A stretch of DNA of 64,000 bases from Paenibacillus guangzhouensis (GCF_009363075.1 NZ_CP045293.1:3100001-3164000); one strand, 5' to 3'. Counted from the stretch's first letter, positions 18,487 through 27,191 are shown. The notes: generated from the letters alone by a model not told the origin. Made by a program: numbers and translations.

Positions 18487-19186
18487 CAGCCGCACCCCCG
18501 CTTGTTACTTGCTCTCTAGTGCGAGCTATACCTTCAATGTGCTGAATCAATTGATCGAGTGGCTTCTCGGCCATTGACTTTAACCTCACGTCCTGAATCG
18601 TGAACGATAACCGATGGGTTAGCGCATTGGGAACCGCAACGCCATACAGCCCTGCGGCTTTGGCAGCGGTGAGGCCATTCACAGAATCCTCAAAAGCAAT
18701 AGCTTCATGCCCCTGAACCCCTAGCTTCTTGAGTGCTAGGAGATACAAGGCAGGATCGGGCTTGACTTGTTCGACGTCATCGGCTGTACAGATACATTCA
18801 TACCAATCGTAAATCTCATACTTCTTCAAATAATGCTCAATCCAGCTGCGAGGGGAACTCGATGCCAGCCCAATCTTAAGCCCCGCACGCTTCGCATATG
18901 ACAAATAGTCCAAGATCCCTTCGCGGAGTTCTTGCTTCTCCATTTTGGATAAAAAAACGGTACGCACTTCGGTTCTTAGCTCCTGTTCGCATGATTGACC
19001 TTGCAGCTGATCTTCCAAATACAGATAAGGATTGAAAGCTTCATGACTAGCTCCGATCGCACTTGTGAACAACTCTTCCGGAAATGGAATGCCATACTTC
19101 GCAAACACCTGCTGAAGCGCTTCGTACCACGGGGTTTCCGTATCCAAAGTTAATCCATCAAAATCAAACACCACTGCCTTAATCAA
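18470..19186 (-). CDS. HAD-superfamily hydrolase, beta-phosphoglucomutase-like
   Basis: A phosphatase or phosphomutase of the HAD subfamily I. Motif I is FDFDGLTLDTE, motif II lies around LASSSPRSW, motif III is VKPDPALY and motif IV is IAFEDSVNG, all in the usual order with a helical cap domain (residues 15-80). Length is about 240 residues, normal. An ATG exists at 19201, but the GGAGGGG ribosome site overlaps it, so the TTG at 19186 (six bases after that site) is the more likely start. The substrate is unknown. Confidence 0.88.
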   Translation of the reverse strand: MIKAVVFDFDGLTLDTETPWYEALQQVFAKYGIPFPEELFTSAIGASHEAFNPYLYLEDQLQGQSCEQELRTEVRTVFLSKMEKQELREGILDYLSYAKRAGLKIGLASSSPRSWIEHYLKKYEIYDWYECICTADDVEQVKPDPALYLLALKKLGVQGHEAIAFEDSVNGLTAAKAAGLYGVAVPNALTHRLSFTIQDVRLKSMAEKPLDQLIQHIEGIARTREQVTSGGAADDTER

Positions 19187-19208
19187 TGACTTCCCCTCCA
19201 TCCATCAT

Positions 19209-20300
19209 CTATCGGTCTTCTAGCGGTAAACACATATAATCTTCATCCCAATATTGGTCATTCCACCGCATTGCGCGTTCTTCACGGCCATACATGCGGA
19301 ACCCGACTTCCTCATAAAGACGTCTTGCCGTCTGATTCGATCTCACAATTGTTAAGGTTAATAGCTCAAGTCCAGCCAGCGTCCTTGCACGCGCAATGGC
19401 TTGCTGCAGTAAGGTTCTTCCTATCCCTTGACCTTGCTCGGAAGGTGTCACGTACATGCCCCAGAGTACGCCTTTATGCCGGAACTTCACGCCGGACTCT
19501 CGATAAAATCCAATGACGCCGACCAATTCCTGCGCTTCTGTCCACGCCCCCAACACGAATCGATCCTTGGTGCTCACGATTTTCGATCGCATTTTTTCCA
19601 TGGGATTGCGCATCGCCTCTGCCAGACTCTCACCAAAATACTCGGGATAGAGCCTTAAGCCTTCAAGTCGCAACTCTGTAAATGCATCAACGTCTGTCTT
19701 CAGGAGCTGACGGATATGAATCGTCTTCGATTCGATATCCTCTTCACTCGCATGGGTGATCACTTCTAATTGGGGCCACAGGTAACGCCAGTTTTTCGAC
19801 TCAATGCGATGTAAAAAATAGTCCACACTCTCAAAATAAGGCCCACGCCGCACCTTCATTTCAAATAAATCATCCAGACCGTGAGGGGCGATAACTTCAA
19901 TCCGATCTTGTTCAGTGACACGAACCGCAACAGCCGTAGCCGTCTCGGGCCACCGAAGCATCGCGTCAGAGATCGAATGATATGGCGTGTGATGATTACG
20001 AATGTGCATACGCGCTTGGTTCTTCACGGACCATTCATATTGGGGCATTTGCTTGATGAGCTCCCTCTCGAATGATCGATCTCGTTCCTCTTCCATTGAT
20101 CGCGCATCATAATAAATCACATCGACGTCATTGAGCGGTGTGCGTGTGCGGCATTCATGAAGGCGATCCCAGACATAATTGCGTATGAAACCCGCCGCAA
20201 TCGCGCCTTCATTCAGTCTGAGAGTCTTAACAAGTCGCAGCGCATCCATGATCTCCTGATCCTGCGATATCCAATGTATCAGCTGTTTCTCCCATTTCAA
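19209..20300 (-). CDS. Fusion of a nucleotidyltransferase-like domain and a GNAT acetyltransferase
   Basis: A 363-residue two-domain protein. The first about 185 residues resemble the NTP_transf_6 (DUF925) family, with AGFIRNYVWD and LNDVDVIYYD giving the expected D-X-D catalytic pair. The second part (about 200-363) is a complete GNAT fold with MYVTPSEQGQGIGRTLLQ as the acetyl-CoA loop and RSNQTARRLYEEVGF near the end. These domains are usually separate proteins. The ATG at 20300 follows AAGGGGA. The reading frame is continuous across the join, so this looks like a genuine fusion. The next gene (HAD) starts about 20 bases downstream, suggesting an operon. Confidence 0.82.
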   Translation of the reverse strand: MKWEKQLIHWISQDQEIMDALRLVKTLRLNEGAIAAGFIRNYVWDRLHECRTRTPLNDVDVIYYDARSMEEERDRSFERELIKQMPQYEWSVKNQARMHIRNHHTPYHSISDAMLRWPETATAVAVRVTEQDRIEVIAPHGLDDLFEMKVRRGPYFESVDYFLHRIESKNWRYLWPQLEVITHASEEDIESKTIHIRQLLKTDVDAFTELRLEGLRLYPEYFGESLAEAMRNPMEKMRSKIVSTKDRFVLGAWTEAQELVGVIGFYRESGVKFRHKGVLWGMYVTPSEQGQGIGRTLLQQAIARARTLAGLELLTLTIVRSNQTARRLYEEVGFRMYGREERAMRWNDQYWDEDYMCLPLEDR

Positions 20301-20378
20301 TCCCCTTCACCGCCTCTGCCTGTCAAGTGCATCTATTATAATCCATATTGGAAATCAAATGTGTATAGATTTGGAAAA

Positions 20379-20423
20379 AAAGACAGTTTTCTTGGAAGTG
20401 TCAAACTCCAGAAAACTGCCTTT
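20379..20423 (-). terminator. Terminator hairpin, strongest on the minus strand
   Basis: AAAGACAGTTTTCT pairs with AGAAAACTGCCTTT except for one position, and the loop has a further small GGA/TCC pairing. On the minus strand it is followed by seven T residues. It would stop transcripts coming from the DinB-like gene, after they pass antisense through the peptide gene. Confidence 0.7.
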
Positions 20424-20483
20424 ATGACGCTCATATCGAATGAAATCCTTAAATTCTTGCCTTCACCTGTTGTATAAGAAAAG

Positions 20484-20509
20484 CCGTATCTGATACAGTC
20501 ATGATACGG
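20484..20509. repeat. Inverted repeat upstream of the peptide gene
   Basis: CCGTATC (20484-20490) and GATACGG (20503-20509) form a perfect seven-base inverted repeat with a 12-base spacer. It could be an operator or a leader hairpin. No regulator can be named. Confidence 0.4.
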
Positions 20510-20630
20510 GGATATTTACCCTATATTCACAAATCAGTACATGCACATCTTAAACACCAGTCCAATTGCGTCGCAGAACGATTCCCAAGCATGCATGGTT
20601 CATCCAAACCTGATGCAGGAGGTTAGAACA

Positions 20631-20747
20631 ATGAAAATGTTTGCTTCCAAGCTTCGCGTATCTCTTGTTGTGTTGGTGTCCATCTGTCTGCTCGGTACCC
20701 AATCTTCGCTCGCCCAGGACCATCAACTGGTCGGTCGCAAATTATAA
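20631..20747 (+). CDS. 38-residue exported peptide, Phr-like
   Basis: The ATG at 20631 is preceded by a perfect AGGAGG at eight bases, which makes translation likely. The 38 residues consist of a basic start (MKMFASKLR), a hydrophobic core (VSLVVLVSICLLG) and a signal-peptidase-like TQSSLA, leaving a ten-residue tail QDHQLVGRKL. This is the layout of Phr/NprX-type pre-peptides, whose mature oligopeptides are imported and bind Rap/NprR/AloR-family receptors. No such receptor gene lies in the window, so it would be an orphan. It could instead be a small exported peptide of other function. Confidence 0.55.
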   Translation: MKMFASKLRVSLVVLVSICLLGTQSSLAQDHQLVGRKL

Positions 20748-20749
20748 TT

Positions 20750-21277
20750 CTAGGACCAGCCCATACGTTCTCGCAAAGTCGTAATATGGGCGGTGTGATG
20801 CTTGCCATGCCATGCATAGATGCCTAAGTTCGTCGCAAGCTTCACCTCGCCCGAATCCGGATGAACGAAAGACTTATCCCACTGCTCTGTCTCCAGACTG
20901 CGAATCAACATCACCCAGCGGTGATGAAGCATCTCTAGGAGCTTAAGCGATACCTCCACGGGTGCATGCCGCGCATCGTTAAGCTCAGCCCATGCTCCTT
21001 CCTCATAGGGCTTGATGGTAGGCAGCTCTTCTGTGAGAGCTAGCTTAAACCGAATGTAACTGTTCATATGACTATCCGCCACATGATGGACAACTTGCCG
21101 AACAGTCCATCCTTCAGGGCGGTACGGGGTATCTAATTGATCCTCCGATAGCCCGGCCACAGCTTCACTTAGTCGAGCAGGCAGATCTTCAAGATCTCGT
21201 ATCCATGCCTCACGTAGTTCCCCTGAAATCTCTCCTGTATGCTGAAATTTACCAATCGGAAACCTAAGCTCCTCCAT
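20750..21277 (-). CDS. DinB/YfiT-like putative metal-dependent hydrolase or bacillithiol transferase
   Basis: A 175-residue four-helix-bundle protein. The segment [22 protein letters not shown] and the C-terminal [12 protein letters not shown] give the three histidines of the DinB metal site. The sequence is closest by eye to B. subtilis YfiT and BstA proteins, which bind metal and some of which transfer bacillithiol. The ATG at 21277 has AGGGGG upstream. It lies 18 bases after a GNAT gene and is probably cotranscribed. It ends two bases after the convergent peptide gene. Confidence 0.85.
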   Translation of the reverse strand: MEELRFPIGKFQHTGEISGELREAWIRDLEDLPARLSEAVAGLSEDQLDTPYRPEGWTVRQVVHHVADSHMNSYIRFKLALTEELPTIKPYEEGAWAELNDARHAPVEVSLKLLEMLHHRWVMLIRSLETEQWDKSFVHPDSGEVKLATNLGIYAWHGKHHTAHITTLRERMGWS

Positions 21278-21295
21278 GTTTATCCCCCTGATCGA

Positions 21296-21721
21296 CTATT
21301 CCTCATCAACGATATATTCACAACGGAAACGCTCAACGCCTGGGTATTTCTCACCAAGGCTGAATACAGTAAACCCGATGTTACGATAGAAATCCGCTGC
21401 TTCCTCATCCGTCTCCGCAACGATCGACTTTGGATTCATGAGTCCGATTAGCTCAAGCATCATCTCGCGTCCGTGCCCCTGTTCCCGGTTCTCTGGCCGA
21501 ACCGCAATATGCTGCAAGATCAGATTCTGATCCCCATCCATTGTAAATCCGACAATACCAATGACCTCATCCTCTTCGATTGCCCCATATAATTGCATCT
21601 GCTCCTCGTGCTGATAACGTCCGACGGCCTGCTCTATGCGCTCAGGATCAGGAAATACGGAATAACCAATCAATTCACGAATTTCTTCCTCACCCAGACG
21701 ATGCTTGATTTGTTCTAACAT
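21296..21721 (-). CDS. GNAT acetyltransferase
   Basis: Small (141 residues) N-acetyltransferase. The acetyl-CoA binding loop is VRPENREQGHGREMM and the closing strand is DEEAADFYRNIGF. The ATG at 21721 follows GGAG at nine bases. It is the first gene of a two-gene unit with the DinB-like gene. The substrate is unknown. Confidence 0.85.
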   Translation of the reverse strand: MLEQIKHRLGEEEIRELIGYSVFPDPERIEQAVGRYQHEEQMQLYGAIEEDEVIGIVGFTMDGDQNLILQHIAVRPENREQGHGREMMLELIGLMNPKSIVAETDEEAADFYRNIGFTVFSLGEKYPGVERFRCEYIVDEE

Positions 21722-21832
21722 GATCTTTCACTCCAATGTATATAGATTACGAAACTTCTTCGAACTCCCATTATATACGATCACGGGATCTGTTAAAATA
21801 TAAACGATAAGACCTACATACGGAGGCAAAAC

Positions 21833-22576
21833 ATGAACCCTATTGGAACTATACAATCGCTCTTTCGATATCCTGTCAAATCGATGCGCGGCGAGCAGAT
21901 CACTTCGACGCAAGTCGAACCCTACGGATTCTATGGCGATCGTAGTCACGCATTCATAGATCCGGCCAAAACCGGCTGGTCCCGCTTCATCACGGCTCGC
22001 AAATATCCCCAAATGCTAAGCTACCAAGCAGCCCTGGGGCAAGACGGCTCCGACGATTCATTCCCAAGCCTAACGATTACGAATGATCATAACGAGACAT
22101 TTACATGGGATGAAGGATTCTTGCAGCATATGCGCGGGCAAATCCGCGAGGACATTACGATGGAACAACATCTCCCGAATAGTCCTACACTCCTCGCTGT
22201 TGATGCTTCTAGCATTTTGCTCGTTACTGAAGCGTCGATAAGACAATTGGAACAATTGTGGGGTAAGCCAGTAGATCCTCGCCGATTCCGCCCGAATATC
22301 GTTGTTCAGACACCCGACAACACACCCTTCATCGAGACCGACTGGATTGGTCAACAAATTCAGATTGGGGAGGGGGAAGATGCCGTACGTTTACAGATCG
22401 ATGAGCCCTGTGAACGCTGTGTGCTGATTACAATCGATCCCGATACGTATCAGCGTGACCCTTCCCTGCTCAAAACCTTGCATCAGGAACGTCAAGCATT
22501 CTTCGGCGTCTATGCTTCCGTCGTGAAGACGGGAAGGATTCGGCAAGATGACCTCTTGCAGATTACAAATCAATAG
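21833..22576 (+). CDS. MOSC domain protein (molybdenum-cofactor sulfurase C-terminal type)
   Basis: A 247-residue protein with an N-terminal beta-barrel domain (SLFRYPVKSMRGEQ) and a C-terminal MOSC domain. The motif RRFRPNIVVQ and the cysteine pair PCERCVLITIDPDT are typical of MOSC proteins that carry sulfur or bind the molybdenum cofactor and detoxify N-hydroxylated compounds. The ATG at 21833 is preceded by GGAGGCAAAAC. The last seven bases overlap the convergent GNAT gene. Confidence 0.88.
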   Translation: MNPIGTIQSLFRYPVKSMRGEQITSTQVEPYGFYGDRSHAFIDPAKTGWSRFITARKYPQMLSYQAALGQDGSDDSFPSLTITNDHNETFTWDEGFLQHMRGQIREDITMEQHLPNSPTLLAVDASSILLVTEASIRQLEQLWGKPVDPRRFRPNIVVQTPDNTPFIETDWIGQQIQIGEGEDAVRLQIDEPCERCVLITIDPDTYQRDPSLLKTLHQERQAFFGVYASVVKTGRIRQDDLLQITNQ

Positions 22577-23040
22577 TGCTTGAAATATAAATCGTACGTG
22601 TAGAAATGTTCGTCGCGTATATAACCGAGTGATTCGTAGAGGCGTTGGGCTGTCTGATTGTCGTATGCTGTTGACAAGGTCAACCCTTTGGCGCCTGATT
22701 CCTGAGCGTAGCATTTCGCCCGGTCCATAAGACCGCGCCCAACACTCTGCTTCCTTGCTTCGGGAGTAACGTACAGATCATTCAAGATCCACAATCGCTG
22801 CATCGAGACTGATGAGAATGATGGATATAACTGAACAAATCCAAGCCCCGTGCCCTCCTCAGGCGATGCATACGCAATGAATACGATAGACTCCTTCTGA
22901 GAGATTCGATCCTTCAGAAAGGCTGCCGCGCCTTCTAAATCTGAAGACTGACCGTAGAACATGCGGTATTGATTAAATAAAGGCGCTAATGCAGGTACAT
23001 CCTCGACCACCGCTTGTTTGATCCATATGGAATTCTCCAT
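22570..23040 (-). CDS. GNAT acetyltransferase
   Basis: A 156-residue N-acetyltransferase with the acetyl-CoA loop VTPEARKQSVGRGLM and the closing motif YDNQTAQRLYESLGY. The ATG at 23040 follows GAGGCAATTAAC. It is convergent with the MOSC gene and lies downstream of amj, possibly in the same transcript. The substrate is unknown. Confidence 0.86.
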   Translation of the reverse strand: MENSIWIKQAVVEDVPALAPLFNQYRMFYGQSSDLEGAAAFLKDRISQKESIVFIAYASPEEGTGLGFVQLYPSFSSVSMQRLWILNDLYVTPEARKQSVGRGLMDRAKCYAQESGAKGLTLSTAYDNQTAQRLYESLGYIRDEHFYTYDLYFKHY

Positions 23041-23076
23041 GTTAATTGCCTCACTTTCTCCTACATAAAATTGGTT

Positions 23077-23868
23077 CTAGATTCGTGCCGTCATCCATTC
23101 AATCCATAGGACAGCTGGCATAAATATGACTTGCCCCAGAATCGTGCCTGCTAGACGAGACATCATCATGAGCCCATAAACCTTGCCAAGTCGATCCTGA
23201 TCTTCTTCATTTCGAAGTGCGCGATCAGTAAGCAGCGCAATCTGTGGATCAATCAGCACGGTCATAATGATCGTGGCAATCCCATTAATGAGTCCCGAAG
23301 ACTGTGATGCAGCGATACCGGATACCGCGATGAATGAAGCATAAAGTGCTGCTAATACCCCGACAGTATAGATCGAAGTCACAACACAGTTCAGCAATAA
23401 CAACCGCTTCGGAACATTATAGATTCGCAAGGCTCTCAGCATCTTCAGTGTCGGTCTTCGAAGATGCGTACGAGCGTGCTTCAGCTTGTCCAGCGATACA
23501 CTTGTAAGCATCTTCGGGATCGATCCTGACACCTCTAAGTGGGAAATCATGCGACCCGCAAGAAATACGACGGATGGGAATAACAGCATGGCGAGCACCG
23601 TGCCAATGGATGCGGAACCGATAATCAGACGGAAATATTTCTCCAGCGGAAAGCCTGCGTTCTGTTTGGCATAATCAATCATCTTCCCGACCATGACACC
23701 TTGCAGCATGTTCGACGTGCGTGCGACGAGGACGATCATCCCTGATAGGGTTAGTGAAACCGCCAATTTACCTGTTCGCACACCTGCGAACCGAACGGCA
23801 TAAGACAATGTCTCAGAGGTATGTATAATCATCGTGAGCAGCGAGACAATCAGTAGTTGTTGCAGCAT
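23077..23868 (-). CDS. amj: Lipid II flippase Amj
   Basis: An integral membrane protein of 263 residues with about six hydrophobic helices. The opening MLQQLLIVSLLTMIIHTSETLSYAVR, the motif RTGKLAVSLTLSGMIVLVARTSN and the block VLIDPQIALLTDRAL are characteristic of Amj (YdaH, DUF2837). In B. subtilis Amj flips lipid II and backs up MurJ. The ATG at 23868 has GGAGG eight bases upstream. A 17-bp perfect hairpin ends five bases before that site. A sigma-A type promoter is at 23984-24012. Confidence 0.88.
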   Translation of the reverse strand: MLQQLLIVSLLTMIIHTSETLSYAVRFAGVRTGKLAVSLTLSGMIVLVARTSNMLQGVMVGKMIDYAKQNAGFPLEKYFRLIIGSASIGTVLAMLLFPSVVFLAGRMISHLEVSGSIPKMLTSVSLDKLKHARTHLRRPTLKMLRALRIYNVPKRLLLLNCVVTSIYTVGVLAALYASFIAVSGIAASQSSGLINGIATIIMTVLIDPQIALLTDRALRNEEDQDRLGKVYGLMMMSRLAGTILGQVIFMPAVLWIEWMTARI

Positions 23869-23885
23869 CAATTCGCCTCCAATGC

Positions 23886-23935
23886 ACACAGCACAACCCA
23901 CCATCGAAGGTTCTGCGAGGTGGGTTGTGCTGTGT
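23886..23935 (-). promoter_or_regulatory. Perfect 17-bp hairpin in the amj leader
   Basis: ACACAGCACAACCCACC (23886-23902) and its exact complement (23919-23935) enclose a 16-base loop. The hairpin lies in the 5' untranslated region between the promoter and the ribosome site, which starts five bases after the stem. No T tract follows, so it is not a normal terminator. It may regulate translation or stability, or be a dyad operator. Confidence 0.65.
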
Positions 23936-23983
23936 AAATGCGCTAGTCATAAACATGTATCCACCGAGAGATTGCACGCTCTC

Positions 23984-24012
23984 ATTGTACCACTTTTTAC
24001 CAAGGATGATAA
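23984..24012 (-). promoter_or_regulatory. Promoter of amj
   Basis: Minus-strand TTATCA (24007-24012), a 17-base spacer and TACAAT (23984-23989) form a sigma-A type promoter. The start site would be near 23977, giving a leader of about 110 bases with the long hairpin in it. In B. subtilis amj depends on SigM; no SigM-type promoter is obvious here. Confidence 0.5.
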
Positions 24013-24057
24013 GATCGTATGTTCTGACAAAATGTATTCTTTTTTGCACAATGATGT

Positions 24058-24351
24058 CTAAGGGATGACGGAGATGAAATGCTCCACGACTGGAAACGGA
24101 TCATAATAATGATGCAATAACGCCTTCCATGTTTGATACGCTTCCGAGCCCCGGAATCCGACCGTGTGATCTTCGAGCGTCTCCCAGCGTACGAGCAGGA
24201 TATATTTATGCTCATCTTCAAGACATTTCTGCAATTCATGGTTCACGTACCCCTGCATGCTTGATATGATCTTTGAAGCTTCACGAAAGCTTGCTTCGAA
24301 CGATTGCGCCAAATCTGGCTTCACTTGCAGCATTGCCACTTCGAGTATCAT
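24058..24351 (-). CDS. Antibiotic biosynthesis monooxygenase (ABM) family protein
   Basis: A 97-residue ferredoxin-like protein from the ATG at 24351 (GGGAGAG upstream; a longer frame has no site). The pattern VAMLQVKPDLAQSFEASFREA, NHELQKCLEDEHKYILLVRWET and a C-terminal HHYYDPFPVVEHF is typical of ABM proteins, which act as small monooxygenases or heme-handling proteins. The function here is not known. Confidence 0.85.
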   Translation of the reverse strand: MILEVAMLQVKPDLAQSFEASFREASKIISSMQGYVNHELQKCLEDEHKYILLVRWETLEDHTVGFRGSEAYQTWKALLHHYYDPFPVVEHFISVIP

Positions 24352-24446
24352 GATCTTGTGCTCTCCCTTCGGTACATTTTTCTTGTAGTATAGGAAGAGC
24401 ACCCCTCCACCCTAAGGCAGCACGGGATGCTCTTGTCGCTCAGACA

Positions 24447-25655
24447 TTATTTGGCTGGTGTCGCAGCTGGATCTTTTTTAGCCATCTTGTCTAGTGTATT
24501 CGTAATCTTTGCTTTATCGCGCAGTCCTTGAATGTACTCGCTCGACATCTCGGAAATTTTCTGCTTGGTCAATTGCTCTTTAATCTCCACTTTTTTATCA
24601 TCAAGCGTCGGGTTAATCGCTTCTTTCTTTTCCGTTACTTTAATGATGTGATATCCGTAATCCGACTTCACTGGCTCACTGATCTCGCCTACTTTGAGTT
24701 TGAATGCAGCTTCTTCGAATTCAGGCACCATCTGACCTTTGCCGAAGAAGTTCAGATCCCCGCCGTTCGCCTTCGAACCGGTGTCTGTCGATTTCTCTTT
24801 GGCAAGCGTTGCAAAATCGGCTCCGCCTTTTAATTCCTTCTCAATCGCATCCGCTTCTTCCTTCGTCTTCACGAGGATATGGGAGGCACGTACTTGCTCA
24901 GGCGTAGACATCGAAGCTTTGTTGGCTTCATAATAATCTTTGACCTCCTGGTCTGTGACACTCACCTTCGGAGTCAATAATTTCGTTAATTGCACTTGCG
25001 GAACCATTTCCTTGCGCAGCGCCTCGAGGGTTAAGTTATACTGCGTAAGCATTTGATTGAAGCCTTCCTCACTGCCGTAGGATTTCTTAATATTCTCGAC
25101 TTCCTTATCGATATCGGCTTCGGAGACGGTAATCTTCTCTTTCTTCGCCTCTTGGCCGACCACCTCGTACATGATCAGACTATTCACCGTCGACGTACCG
25201 CCTGCTTCCAGCATGGCGTCATAGAGCTGATCTTTGGTAATATCAGCACCGTTGACGGATGCAACGACGGACTTGCCCTTATCAAGCGGCGGCTTCAACG
25301 TCACGAATACAAGACCGATGAGTAGAACCGCTGAGATCACCATCCAGACCGGCGTCATATTCTTTCTCGGCGATACAGGTGCTGCCGCGATGGCTTGATG
25401 CTCAGTTGGGGATGCAGATGCGGCAACTTGCTCCGATGTAAATTCCTCATCTTGCACTTCCGACGGTTGTACCAGATTTTCGTCCGATTCAAGCGCTTGT
25501 TCCTGCTGCTGCCCTTCTATCTGTTCAACCTCAGGATGGGCTTGTCCAGCAACCACCTCAGCCTCTTCATGTGCAGATGTGTTCTCTGACCCCTCTGAAG
25601 ATCCCGATGCAGCTACCTCCTCTTCCGTCAGATTCTTCTTTTCTTTATTTTCCAC
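24447..25655 (-). CDS. Membrane-anchored parvulin-type peptidyl-prolyl isomerase (PrsA/SurA-like)
   Basis: A 402-residue extracytoplasmic folding factor. A GTG start at 25655 follows GGGAG at seven bases. The first about 100 residues are acidic, Glu/Gln-rich and cytoplasmic. One membrane helix follows (about 102-120), then a SurA-N-like helical region (130-240) and a parvulin domain (about 250-345, with RASHILVKTKEEAD, GGDLNFFGKGQMVPEFE and YGYHIIKV). Unlike typical PrsA it has no lipobox, so it is held by the helix. It should help secreted proteins fold at the membrane surface. Confidence 0.9.
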   Translation of the reverse strand: MENKEKKNLTEEEVAASGSSEGSENTSAHEEAEVVAGQAHPEVEQIEGQQQEQALESDENLVQPSEVQDEEFTSEQVAASASPTEHQAIAAAPVSPRKNMTPVWMVISAVLLIGLVFVTLKPPLDKGKSVVASVNGADITKDQLYDAMLEAGGTSTVNSLIMYEVVGQEAKKEKITVSEADIDKEVENIKKSYGSEEGFNQMLTQYNLTLEALRKEMVPQVQLTKLLTPKVSVTDQEVKDYYEANKASMSTPEQVRASHILVKTKEEADAIEKELKGGADFATLAKEKSTDTGSKANGGDLNFFGKGQMVPEFEEAAFKLKVGEISEPVKSDYGYHIIKVTEKKEAINPTLDDKKVEIKEQLTKQKISEMSSEYIQGLRDKAKITNTLDKMAKKDPAATPAK

Positions 25656-25865
25656 GTCATAACTCCCTTTCAGCTTTCATGGTATGAGTATACTTTCCAC
25701 ACACTATACCAGAACACCTTTTTACAAACCTTAATCTTAGATAAAAAACCAATGGTATTCCTTAATGAAGCTTTAAGGTTTACGATTTCCGATTTGTAAC
25801 ACGCCGCCACATCTATTATGATAAAGATCATAGTAATCCTTATTGAAACGGAGTGAAAAATAGCC

Positions 25866-26831
25866 ATGTCAGCTGCAACGAATCAAGCATTAGCGACTTT
25901 TGCCGGCGGGTGCTTCTGGTGTATGGTATCCCCCTTTGATGAAATGCCCGGCATTCATCAGGTCGTATCCGGATACACAGGCGGGCATACCGTAAACCCA
26001 ACCTACAAGGAAGTCTGTTCCGAGACGACAGGTCATTACGAAGCCGTCCAAATTACGTTCGACCCTGCGATCTTCCCGTATACGAAGCTGCTTGAATTGT
26101 TCTGGCAGCAGATAGACCCAACAGATGCAGGCGGACAGTTCTATGATCGCGGCCAATCATATCAGACGGCAATCTTCTATCACACGGAGGAACAACGCGA
26201 ACAAGCCGAAGCATCGAAGCAAGCGCTAGAGATGAGCGGACGATTCGATAAGCCTATTGTCACGGAAATTCTACCAGCTGCTGCGTTCTATCCAGCCGAA
26301 GATTATCATCAAGGCTATTACCGGACGAACCCTTCGCATTACAAGCGGTACCGCACCGGATCAGGTCGCGATGCTTACATTACGAAGCATTGGGGAAAGA
26401 CCTTCAATCAAGAAGAACTTCGGGCGAAGCTTACGCCTATTCAGTATGAAGTCACGCAAAACAGCGGCACGGAGCCGCCGTTCCGCAATGAATTCTGGGA
26501 CCATCATGGTGAAGGAATCTACGTCGACATCGTCTCCGGCGAACCGCTATTCAGCTCGCTCGACAAATTCGATTCCGGATGCGGTTGGCCGAGCTTCACG
26601 AAGCCGCTTCGCGCCCATCAAGTCATTGAGAAAGTCGATATGAGCCACTTCATGATCCGTACAGAAGTACGAAGCAAAGAGGCTGACTCCCATCTTGGTC
26701 ATGTGTTCAATGATGGACCCGGCGAGAATGGTCTTCGCTATTGCATCAATTCTGCTGCCCTTCGGTTCATTCCTGTCGATCGACTGGAAGAGGAAGGCTA
26801 CGGGATCTATCGAAGTCTGTTCAAGTCATAA
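25866..26831 (+). CDS. msrAB: Fused peptide methionine sulfoxide reductase MsrA-MsrB
   Basis: Repairs both diastereomers of oxidised methionine. The N-terminal MsrA domain has GGCFWC (catalytic C16). The C-terminal MsrB domain (about 180-321) has [18 protein letters not shown] and the catalytic cysteine in RYCINSAAL (C293). No signal peptide is seen, so it is cytoplasmic. The ATG at 25866 has a GGAG about 12 bases upstream, slightly long. It is a single-gene unit ending in a terminator shared with the next gene. Confidence 0.95.
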   Translation: MSAATNQALATFAGGCFWCMVSPFDEMPGIHQVVSGYTGGHTVNPTYKEVCSETTGHYEAVQITFDPAIFPYTKLLELFWQQIDPTDAGGQFYDRGQSYQTAIFYHTEEQREQAEASKQALEMSGRFDKPIVTEILPAAAFYPAEDYHQGYYRTNPSHYKRYRTGSGRDAYITKHWGKTFNQEELRAKLTPIQYEVTQNSGTEPPFRNEFWDHHGEGIYVDIVSGEPLFSSLDKFDSGCGWPSFTKPLRAHQVIEKVDMSHFMIRTEVRSKEADSHLGHVFNDGPGENGLRYCINSAALRFIPVDRLEEEGYGIYRSLFKS

Positions 26832-26859
26832 CGTCACCGAATTGTTCTGATCAAACATG

Positions 26860-26902
26860 AAACGCCGAACTCCAGCCCCTTAACGAGCGGATTTCGGCGT
26901 TT
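26860..26902. terminator. Bidirectional terminator between msrAB and a HesB-like gene
   Basis: AAACGCCGAA (26860-26869) pairs exactly with TTCGGCGTTT (26893-26902). It lies between two convergent genes. Confidence 0.7.
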
Positions 26903-26906
26903 CGCT

Positions 26907-27191
26907 TTATACAGTCGGCATGAAAAACTTGATCTCCTCTCCCTCGCAATCGATCGTTAAATTACGGCCTTCGAGGAACCATACATCCTGCTCTTCCATA
27001 TAGAAGGTAATCTGATCCTCCATAATCATAAGTCCTGCTGCCATCGGTCGATCATGCTGGATCCCCAGCCAATATGGCCCCATGTCACTCATGCCGCAAT
27101 AACGAACAAAAATACGAACGACATCCCCTCGTGCAAATCCCCATTCCTTTTGAAAACATTCTACAGCGGATGATGTCACTTGCAGCTTCAT
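26907..27191 (-). CDS. HesB/YneR-like (IscA-fold) protein
   Basis: A 94-residue protein of the HesB/YneR group, with the opening MKLQVTSSAVECFQKEWGF and FVRYCGMSDMGPYWLGI. It lacks the C-terminal CGC pair of true IscA iron-sulfur carriers, as YneR proteins do, so cluster transfer is doubtful. The ATG at 27191 follows GAGGAGGG. The function of the group is not known. Confidence 0.82.
   Translation of the reverse strand: MKLQVTSSAVECFQKEWGFARGDVVRIFVRYCGMSDMGPYWLGIQHDRPMAAGLMIMEDQITFYMEEQDVWFLEGRNLTIDCEGEEIKFFMPTV

Larger units (their letters stand above)
20301..20630. other. Intergenic region with hairpins upstream of a small secreted peptide gene
   Basis: This 330-base stretch has no credible coding frame. 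It contains a strong terminator-like hairpin (20379-20423) and a seven-base inverted repeat (20484-20509). It separates two divergent units: the minus-strand fusion gene and the plus-strand 38-codon peptide gene. Confidence 0.6.
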
